Shown here: in pieces, positions 56,167 through 64,000 of the stretch
Position numbering within the stretch: position 1 is the stretch's first letter
Layout: each line of letters opens with the position of its first letter
Source: Boesenbergia rotunda
Lineage: Eukaryota > Streptophyta > Magnoliopsida > Zingiberales > Zingiberaceae
NCBI GenBank assembly: GCA_024364735.1
Contig: JAGFNQ010002300.1
Location: forward strand, 132,534 to 196,533
Reading direction: 5' to 3'
Length of the DNA stretch: 64,000 nucleotides
Position numbers and translations under genes: made by a program
Notes under the pieces: generated by a model
What the model was told of the DNA's origin: nothing
Databases searched by the model: none
Seen by the model: only the letters and a program-made list of their open reading frames with translations

Positions 56167-57984
56167 AACTTGAGCGTCTCGTGAAACTACTAAGTATGTA
56201 TCCCCTAGATTTTCTTAAACATAATTAGAAGTAATTGAAAAGAAATTACCTAGGGTCGTCAATTCTCAAAAATCTAAGCTCTATGGATTAGTACCTCGTC
56301 CTTAAATCAACAACTTAGCCTTTTCATCCATCATGATTCATTGAGATGAATTTAACTCACTAGCATTTCAAGGAAAATTTTGGTGGCTCTCTCCTTAAGT
56401 TCTAAGTTGATGATGGAAGTGGAGCTCACTCAAACACACATGCCTCTTGCCCTACCATAGGCTTGCTTATTATCTACTCTCCGTCATTATTCATGATTAG
56501 GATCAACACCTACAAAAACAAGTAAAAATATGAAAAATGGTAAGAAATGGAGTAAAAGCCAAGAAAATGGAAAAATTGATAAAGTGGAAGACTTGAGTGC
56601 TCAAGAATATTTTTGATGCTCTTTGCCCCTCTTGTCAGTCCTCTAGTGAAATCAAAAATGTGGTGGAGTAAATCTTGAACAATGCCTTTGATTGGGATGA
56701 ATAAAACTTTGTTGGTGTCATTGTGCCAAAAATCTCATTTGTGTGCCAATTGCTTCCTTCTCTTTTCTCTCTCTTTTTTTTCGAACTCTTCTCTCCTTTT
56801 TTTTCTTTTCAGATTAGATTTGTATCAAAGAACATATGATATCAAGTGAAATAGATACTCAACATAAAATTTTCACTCAACAACCCTTGTAACTCACTCT
56901 TGATACACTTCACTTTCTCTAGTTGGCACACTCATTCACTTTCCTTTTCCTCTCTTTTTTTTTCTTTTTCCAGATCCCAGCTCCACGGCAACTTATTTTC
57001 AGAATCAAGAATCTGATTTCTCAATCAATTGGCATCACATCATAAAGGAAAATTTCAGTGCTTCGCTTAATGAATTGATACATCCCACTCTTCCTTATCC
57101 ACGACCTTCACTGCAATTTTTTTTTCTATGAGCATTCAATCAGCCACCTCCTTTTGATTAGTAATGGATGTGCTCAACAATTTCTGGCAGGTTCATGTAC
57201 TCAATTTTCGAATGCATAGCCTAATCAAACCAATTTCGATTTCAAGTTAGTACACAACTGATTTGGTGGTGTCACAATTTAAGTCCTTCATGTATTTCAA
57301 TTCTGAATTTTTCCCATACATGTTCAACAACACTCCTTCAACAAATTTCAGCATCTCACAGCCTACTCTGCATTCATCTTGTTTCAATTCAGCAGCTCCA
57401 AATCAAGCCTCGGCAGATTACATGCTCATCAATGCAATGCAGTGCAGTTTTTTTTCAGCTTCTTTCAGCCTTTGGTCAGCCTTTCGAATTCTGTTCTGAT
57501 CTGGAACTCTTAGCAGCCATTGTTCTTTCTGATCAGCAGTGGAGGTGCTCTGCAATTTCTAATTTGCAGCCTTGGAAAACTCGGATTTATCTCAAGTTGA
57601 TACAAAACTGCCTCCCTATCATACCATCTGATTTTTTTTCTCCTTTCCTAGCTGCATTTTTCTGTTTTGATCTGAGAATCCGACCATTAAGCTGCTGCTT
57701 TTGGAACCACTGCAGACAAATAATCTTATCCGTAACTTGGCTCATGGATTTCCTTCAAAAATTTAATAGTTCTTAGAATCAATCTCTTGTCACAACTTTT
57801 ACTATTCCATTTTGGTTAAACAATCTCCACTTACTGATTTTTTTAGACTCTTTCCACAGGTTCTTTGCAATTGATTTGTACAACCTCTTCCATTTTTGTC
57901 TCAGCTCCCCAATTCTTGATCCAATCCATCTTCGGACCCAATATATCTTCACAACAATTTTCTTTTCCTTGGCACGGTTTTTTT
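56167..57984. other. Non-coding Athila interior, 3' part
   Basis: There is no RT or integrase motif on either strand where pol would be expected. Pyrimidine-rich runs (TTTTTTTCTTTTC) occur at 56760-56810 and 56940-56970. The apparent plus-strand ORFs at 57263-57776 are low in conserved features and antisense to the element. Confidence 0.5.
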
Positions 57985-60241
57985 TGTTGGGACCGGGTGC
58001 ATGTCGACAAGGATACGGGTTCGTAAAATTTTAAATTTTTACGTGCAGCGGAAGATTAGCATAAAATAATTTCTAAATTATTTTAACCACGTATCTAGCA
58101 TGCAACCTTATGATGTGTTGACATAATCATAAATTAAAACTTTGCGGAAAAGTAAACTAATTTACTAAGTACCTCTCGTAACTCGAAGTAAAAGGACGAG
58201 ATCCAACCGTAGCGTCCCTTGGAAGCTTCGCCTCTATTCGCGTCCACGCCGAGTTCTCTTCGGGATGACTTCGCAAAGCCACGAGTTTTGTGCCGACGAG
58301 AACTACTAGATTCTCTAAAGGCACAACAAGAAGGTCAAGAGAAAAGAAAGAAACTAACCACCAAGAATCGGAATCGAATTCCGAGAAGGAAGGAGATGTG
58401 ATCCGCTTCTTCTTCTTCTTGGTTGGCTTCTCCTTCTTCTTGATAGCTCACGGCAACCACCCTAGGGTGTGCTAGGGGCGCCGGCCCTAGGTGGGATGAA
58501 GGGGAGCCGGCCCTAATCCTATTAAGGGGCGCCGGCCCTAATGGGGAAGAGAGAAGAGAAGAGAATAAGAGAGAGAGGGAGCTTCTAATCTTTTGATAAC
58601 TCAATTATCAATTAGGAATTAAAGGCTTGCCTTTGGTTCCTTATATAGTTGCTTCTCCCTTGCTAAGTCTCCTCTTTAACGGAATTTTACATAAGAAATT
58701 TATCCTATAAATTCTCTTATTAATTATTCCGTTTAAGCCAAGTTTTATTATAACTAACTTTATAATAAAACAAATATCTTCTCTCCTTTTATTATGGAAT
58801 AAATTTTATAAGAAATTTATAAACTTCTTATTATGAAAAAATCAATTCATAATTGATTAAAATAAACCAATTCATGGATTATTTTAACTTCCATAAAAGA
58901 ATAAATTTCTATAAATTTCTTTATATAAATTTCTTTATACAAATTTATTTATCCATAATTTATAAAATAAATCGTGCTAGATCTATTTTATTAATTAAAC
59001 CAAATAAAATGGTTTTCTCCCTTTAATGTGGCCGGCCAAACTAAAGAGGGTGAGCACCCTCTTTGGCCGGCTACTTCAAGCCCCACCAATCGCGAATTAA
59101 ACTCATTTAATTCGCCCAACAAGCCTTCAAAAGACTTAGCCAATTTTAGCTTCCATTGCGCCTCTGATTAACTCAGATTCGACTTATTTCTCTTGATCGA
59201 AAAATCCAATTTTCAACTCGTTTTAAATCCCTCGGATTACTCATAGTGCGTGTGACTAAATAGGCTTTCGATTTATGTTGGCCCGTCTATAATCAACCAA
59301 TTATAGAACGATCATGAGTGGCACCTAGTAGTACATCATGATCCCCAATTAATCGAAAGATCAACGGTTTGACCTCAGAAGAAATTATTCTGAAACCCTT
59401 CAGCAGCTCTAATGAATCGTGCCCCATTCCTTTCACCATCTTATACCCACTTGGTTCAGGACACGGTCTATTTGTGTCAGTCCCCACTAGGCTGACTACG
59501 TCACACCTAGCCCAAGTAGTGTCTTTCTCGTCCTTTGGATTTCTAATTACTCTCATGTATTTAAGAGACTCGCACTCTAAACATGATATACTCTGGCCAG
59601 AGGTTTTGAGTAACAATCCGACGATAGGCCTGGGTATACATCTCCTCGCAAGGAGTGGTGAATCCTTTGTAGGCTGTTCAAACATCTTCGGGCACTTCGG
59701 CTTATACCCAATCATCCTGGGTCCACACCTCCTTGGAGATGCTTGCTTAAGATGTTAAAGTATAAGTCTCCATGACCAAGATGACTTGAACACCGCAAGT
59801 CAAAGGAACATCGCACTTAAGCTGCAGTAAGAACTTCATTGACATATCTATATAGATAACCATATGAAGTTTTACAGCTAGTCACTCCAATGAACTAGTT
59901 CCCTTAACTAGCATCCATGTTTATCTCCGGACATCCCAATGTCACCAGCCAGTGAGAATCAGCTGATTAGAGAATAACCCATGCTAGTCTCAACAGAATT
60001 GATAATGTCCGTTTTTATCAATTCATCGACTAGGGATAATTTCAATACTTCACAATTGCACATTTAGAGATAATCACTAGTTGTGATCCCATCACAAATT
60101 CTCTTATGTTGTGAATTGTATTGCGGACATTCAGTAGATGAGTTTAAGATCCAATCAAATACACAAACATGTATACTCAAATAGTGAATTATCATTTATT
60201 AAAATGAATGTTTACAATCATAAGGCGATTGCCTTAGGACA
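57985..60241 (-). mobile_element. Solo LTR of a copia-type element (2.26 kb)
   Basis: On the minus strand it begins TGTCCTAAGGCAATCGCCTT at 60241 and ends CATGCACCCGGTCCCAACA at 57985. A TATA box (CTATATAAGG, minus strand, about 58640-58650) is followed by a GC-richer leader with CCGGCGCCCCT repeats at 58470-58540. No interior is present. The flanks are TTTTT and CTTCT, so a matching TSD is not evident. The frame at 59293-59715 lies within the LTR and is not a credible gene. Confidence 0.75.
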
Positions 60242-61115
60242 CTTCTCTCATATCACTAACATTTTTTTCATTTGTGTGCCATTTCCTTTCTTCATTGCAG
60301 ATTTTGTTCTTCTTTTTTTTCCATGTGGGTCTTCAAAGAATGATGAGAAATCTAAATGCCTCAATTGCTTCCATACTCAACCACTCCTTGGAATTCAAAC
60401 TCACCCAAATTCATTCTTGGCACCTTTTGGCTTCAATGTCACAAAAAAAAAATTTCTTTGAAATGAAATGCATCCTTACTCCAAAATAATTCCAAACTCT
60501 AGTCACTCCCCCACACTTAAATCTTTGTCCGTCTCGGGCAAAGTAGCATCAAGAAAACATCCCAAGCAAACAAATCCATAAAAAATGGGGTTAAGAGTAG
60601 GAAAATAGAAAGAAAATTGAAAAGAGTATGTATCAAGTATGATCATTGCTAAGAATAATATGGAAAAGGGAAACAAATTTATTAGCCTCCATAGATGTGA
60701 TCCAATCATTGAAATATGGTTTTGAAAGAACCTAAGCAAGTTCTAGAGTTCAATCACATGTGTGTGTCACAAATATAAGGCCAATTCTCACTGGGCAAAA
60801 ATAATTCATCTCAAATCCCCAATTAAGAATCTAAAGTAAAGTAGTACTCAAGCATCCAAGAATTCATCCATTAGCTCAAACCCTAAGTTTTGACAATCAA
60901 ATTTAATTTATTTTCAAAAGACTCTAACATGCTATGGAGATAACCTAGGGGATATATTTATTCCTAGTCATGCAAGAAAAAGTGCTAAAAGAAAAGACAT
61001 GGTATTTACAATGACTTTTATTCATGTTACTCTACTCACGTATTTATTAGCAAGAACTCATTTTAAAGGTGAAAACATGCAATAAAGGAAAAGGAAAGAA
61101 AGATCAAACTCCCTT
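60242..61115. other. Non-coding Athila interior between solo LTR and protease
   Basis: It holds no pol motif. GTGTGCCATTTCCTTTCTTC (60276) resembles GTGTGCCAATTGCTTCCTTC (56743), and a polypurine-like CCCCCACACTTAAAT recurs at 60507. The interior may therefore contain an internal duplication. Confidence 0.45.
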
Positions 61116-62459
61116 TTATCTCTGGCGGTCGGAGTCTGTCAAGAAATAGCCTCCATCGTGGTAGTGGAGGAGTCTGGGTGTACGAAAGAGCTTCTTCCAT
61201 TTGTTCAACTTTACGGTGCATCGCTCCCCCACACTTTGAATCTCAACAGAAATAGGTGATCCTTGGGGCTCTGTGCAATCCCCTACACCTAGAAAAACCT
61301 CTCCAACTGGAAATACATCTGAAATATCTTCTGAAAAATCCTCAGTCTCAGCAGTAAATGCTCTCTCAGCCTCCTCTGAATAAATATCTCTTCCAGAAAA
61401 ATCAGGTAAAAATCCCTCAGCCTCTAACTCTGTCTGCTCCAGCTCCTCAAGAGTATCCATGCTCATAACGGAGTGGTCCTCTCTCGGATGCTTCATAGCA
61501 TCAAAAAGGCTAAACTGAATAACCGTGTCTCCAATCTCCATGGAAAGTGTACCAGCATATACATCAATCTTGGTTCTAACAGTCTTCAGAAATGGTCTTC
61601 CCAAAATAAGTGGAGAACGGTGTGCAAGATAATCTCCCTCCATATCCAAGATATAAAAATCTGCAGGAAATATTAGCTCCTTTACCTTCACCAAAACATC
61701 TTCAATCATACCAGCTGGGTGGGTCTGGCTCCTGTCTGCTAGCTGTATCACCACACCAGTGGGCTGTAAAGGGCCTATGCTAAGCATCTGGAAGACTGAC
61801 CTGGGCATCACATTAATTGAAGCTCCTAAATCAAGCATAGCATCATGGAATGTGGTGCTCCCTATCTCACAAGACACAGTAAACATCCCAGGGTCTTCAC
61901 ATTTCTGAGGTATGACATGAATGAGCGATGAAACATTCTTCCCTAGGCTGACCAACTTATTTTCCTTAAGCTTTTTCTTGTGAACACAAAGATCTTTCAA
62001 AAATTTGGCATACTTAGGAATCTGTTTTATCATAGTCAGCAAAGGTACATTAATCTCTACTTTACTGAAAAGTTTAATCAGTTCATTGTACTCCTTAGCC
62101 TTCTCCTCCTCCACTTGTCTTTTGGCTTGTGTTCTCCGCTGTGGAAAGGGTAAAGGAACCCTAAGTTCATCTTCTTTAGCCGGAAGTGGAGAGGCTGAAA
62201 TTTTAGTGGTTGTCCCTTGCGGTGTAGCGGCTGTAAAATATGTCTCGGCACTGATTTCTTCTCTGTTTTCCACCAAATTTGGAGGATTACTTGAGGAAGG
62301 GGTTGGGCACGGACTAGGGGTGGGATCAGCTGAATTTGAAGTCGTTTCATGGCTGTTCTGAGATGGAATTGAAGTTGCAGTCCGGTTTTCTGAAATTTCA
62401 GCTCTTGGACCATTTTGAGATGATATAACCTTCCCACTCCTCAAATAAATAGCACTCAC
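61116..62459 (-). CDS. Athila-type gag C-terminal region and aspartic protease
   Basis: A 447-codon minus-strand frame. The N-terminal third is S/T/P-rich. A KxE-rich helix follows (FPQRRTQAKRQVEEEKAKEY), then YNELIKLFSKVEINVPLLT and the retropepsin site MLDLGASINVMPRSVFQML with flap and end motif (HRSPLILGRPFLKT, then RTKIDVYAGTLSMEI). These are the standard Athila protease blocks. The frame ends at 61116 with a basic tail (LLHYHDGGYFLTDSDRQR), and no RT follows. Upstream it is joined to the gag Q/P region with stops between (62459-62520). Confidence 0.85.
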   Translation of the reverse strand: MSAIYLRSGKVISSQNGPRAEISENRTATSIPSQNSHETTSNSADPTPSPCPTPSSSNPPNLVENREEISAETYFTAATPQGTTTKISASPLPAKEDELRVPLPFPQRRTQAKRQVEEEKAKEYNELIKLFSKVEINVPLLTMIKQIPKYAKFLKDLCVHKKKLKENKLVSLGKNVSSLIHVIPQKCEDPGMFTVSCEIGSTTFHDAMLDLGASINVMPRSVFQMLSIGPLQPTGVVIQLADRSQTHPAGMIEDVLVKVKELIFPADFYILDMEGDYLAHRSPLILGRPFLKTVRTKIDVYAGTLSMEIGDTVIQFSLFDAMKHPREDHSVMSMDTLEELEQTELEAEGFLPDFSGRDIYSEEAERAFTAETEDFSEDISDVFPVGEVFLGVGDCTEPQGSPISVEIQSVGERCTVKLNKWKKLFRTPRLLHYHDGGYFLTDSDRQR

Positions 62460-62518
62460 GTTTCCTTTCGGATTGGGAACAGCTTGGGAAGGTAGTTGGC
62501 TTGATCTTTGAGCTTTAA

Positions 62519-64000
62519 TTTAATTGACATCACCAGCCAATTGTCCTATTTGCCTTTCGAGGTTTTGTAAAGCTCCAATGATATTATCCTGCTGTGATTG
62601 TTGAAATTGGGGCTGTTGGGGCTTATTGGAGTTCTGAAATTGCTGTTGAATTGGCTGATAAGTAGGCTGGAATGTGGGTTGAATTTGCTGAGAATTACAG
62701 CCTTGAAAATTCTGATTTTGAAGTTGAAATAGTTGTGGTGGAGATTGAAATTGATTGGGCTGAAATCCTTGATTGTGTGGCTGAAAACTTTGATTCCAAG
62801 GCTGGAAATTTTGATTCCAAGGCTGGAAATTTTGATGGGGATGTTGGAATTACTGCTGTGAGGGTTGATATGGTTGTGAATAATTCAAATTCCCTTGGAA
62901 ACCTTATTGATTTCCTTGAAATGGCTGCTGAAAGTTCTGAATTATTGGCCGGAAATGCTGATTTGGAGGCTGATTATGCAGATTTTGAGCTTGAAATTGC
63001 TGTGGTTGCTGAAATGTAGGCTGAAAATTCGGATTCGAAGGCTGAAATTGCTGTGGCTGCTGGAATTGTTGCTGTGATTGCTGGAAATTCTGTGGAGGCT
63101 GCTGCAATTGCTGTGTTTGAGGGTTTTGTTGGCAGAAAGAGTTCCCATATTTTAGATTCGGATGATCCCTTCAACCGGGGTTATAAGTAGAGAGGTAAGG
63201 GTTGTTTCTTGCTTGAAATTGTCCCCTAACCAATGCCGCGACCGTCTCATCTTGTTGGAGGGTGGGACATGAATCTGAAGTGTGCTCTTGGCTAGAGCAA
63301 ATGCTGCAGACCCTCATCACTTGATTAGCTTGTGGAGGAGCCGAAATATTTGAACTCTGAATTGCATTATTAACAGACAATTGCTTCATAAATGATGCGA
63401 TCTCTGCCAATGAATTCTTTATCTCTTTCTGATCATTAGAAACCACCTGAACTTCACCAACTCCTCTAGTGGTCAATGCTCTGCTCCAAATTATTATGAG
63501 TTCTCAGTCATATTAGAAATGAGCTCCCTAGCTTGATCTGACGTTTTATTCACTAGGGCTCCTCCAGCTGCAGCATCTATCATAATTTTGTCCATCTGCA
63601 GCAATCCCTCATAAAAGTACTGAATTAGAAGCTGCTCACTGATCTGGTGCTGTGGGCAACTTGAACATAATTTATTGAATCTCTCCCAGTAATCATAGAG
63701 TGTCTCACCCACCACTTGTTGAATGCCACAAATACTTTTCCGAATTATTGCTGTTCTGGAGGCTGGGAAATATTTTTCCAAAAATGCTTTCTTCATAGAA
63801 ATCCAACTAGACACGTGCCCAGTAGGTAGATAGTAAAACCAGTCTTTTGCTGCTCCTGTCAGTGTAAAGGGAAAAGCTCTCAGCTTGATATCTTCTTCAG
63901 AAATGCCCTGAGGCTTCATGGTGGAGCATACAACATGGAACTCATGTAGGTGTCTATTTGGATCCTCTCCAGATAATCCTTGAAACTTTGGTAGCAAATG
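62519..64000 (-). pseudogene. Athila-type gag (partial, frameshifted)
   Basis: It enters from the right. Residues from 64000 to 63494 are the retrotrans_gag core (LPKFQGLSGEDPNRHLHEFH, LTGAAKDWFYYLP, WISMKKAFLEKYFP). Two TAA codons and a frameshift near 63480-63500 separate it from the next part (63476-63171), which has a knuckle C-x2-C-x4-H-x4-C (CSICSSQEHTSDSC). A long Q/P-rich region with NFQPxNQ repeats follows at 63120-62520, with further stops (for example near 63170 and 62905). Gag packages the element RNA. This copy is dead by several lesions. Confidence 0.82.

Noticed and set aside
57263..57776. Plus-strand ORFs of 78 and 114 codons
   Set aside because: Antisense in the non-coding Athila interior, with no homology recognised and no promoter or splice context.
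59293..59758. Overlapping 140- and 129-codon ORFs on opposite strands
   Set aside because: Both lie inside the copia-type solo LTR, where no coding is expected, and neither shows a conserved motif.

Overview
The window reads as an angiosperm nuclear chromosome, probably from a monocot. There are no TIR-type NLRs, the only large host gene is a CC-NB-LRR, and the repeats are of the kind that fill large plant genomes. The species cannot be fixed from sequence alone. Most of the window is nested mobile DNA. Host genes are few and mostly damaged.

Layout from left to right. Bases 1-3204 are the 3' end of a chromodomain-type Ty3/gypsy element (pol tail, polypurine tract, 2.8 kb LTR). It lies inside the gag of a decayed Ty1/copia element (3205-12949). 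That copia is itself split in its reverse transcriptase by a gag-only copia-type element (5873-10264, TSD TACTT). Next come two exons of a PP2-type F-box gene (13636-14277, minus strand) whose last exon is not in the window, a MITE with a perfect 9 bp TSD (14475-14857), and a 4.07 kb foldback element with arms built from smaller hairpins (15625-19698, TSD TTA).

Bases 20582-42648 form one complex. A (TA)n tract abuts an endogenous pararetrovirus (Caulimoviridae) read on the minus strand (20707-23538 and 35935-42648). The virus is split in its transactivator/viroplasmin ORF by a complete 12.4 kb Ty3/gypsy element (23539-35934, TSD CTTCA). The two viral parts together exceed one genome length: ORF2 and the start of the movement-protein ORF occur at both ends. 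The gypsy element has almost no gag-pol left. It carries host-gene debris instead: a histone-deacetylase-like exon, a USP/U-box-kinase-like fragment, and a 3.07 kb CACTA transposon (28062-31133, TSD AAA). The CACTA element holds Ulp1-protease exons and four exons of an armadillo-repeat kinesin.

The right side has AT-rich DNA with tandem repeats and a second foldback MITE. It then has a CC-NB-ARC-LRR resistance-type gene (45166-48608) broken by a single-base frameshift, preceded by a duplicated upstream segment. Last are interstitial telomere-like repeats, a GC-rich LTR-like element holding a solo LTR, and an Athila-type element (53475-64000, minus strand) with gag and protease but no RT or integrase in the window. 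The Athila element contains another solo LTR.

The nesting order can be read directly: gypsy into pararetrovirus, CACTA inside the gypsy interior, gag-only copia into copia, and gypsy into copia. No rRNA, tRNA or CRISPR feature was recognised. All coordinates and comparisons are by eye; no searches were run.
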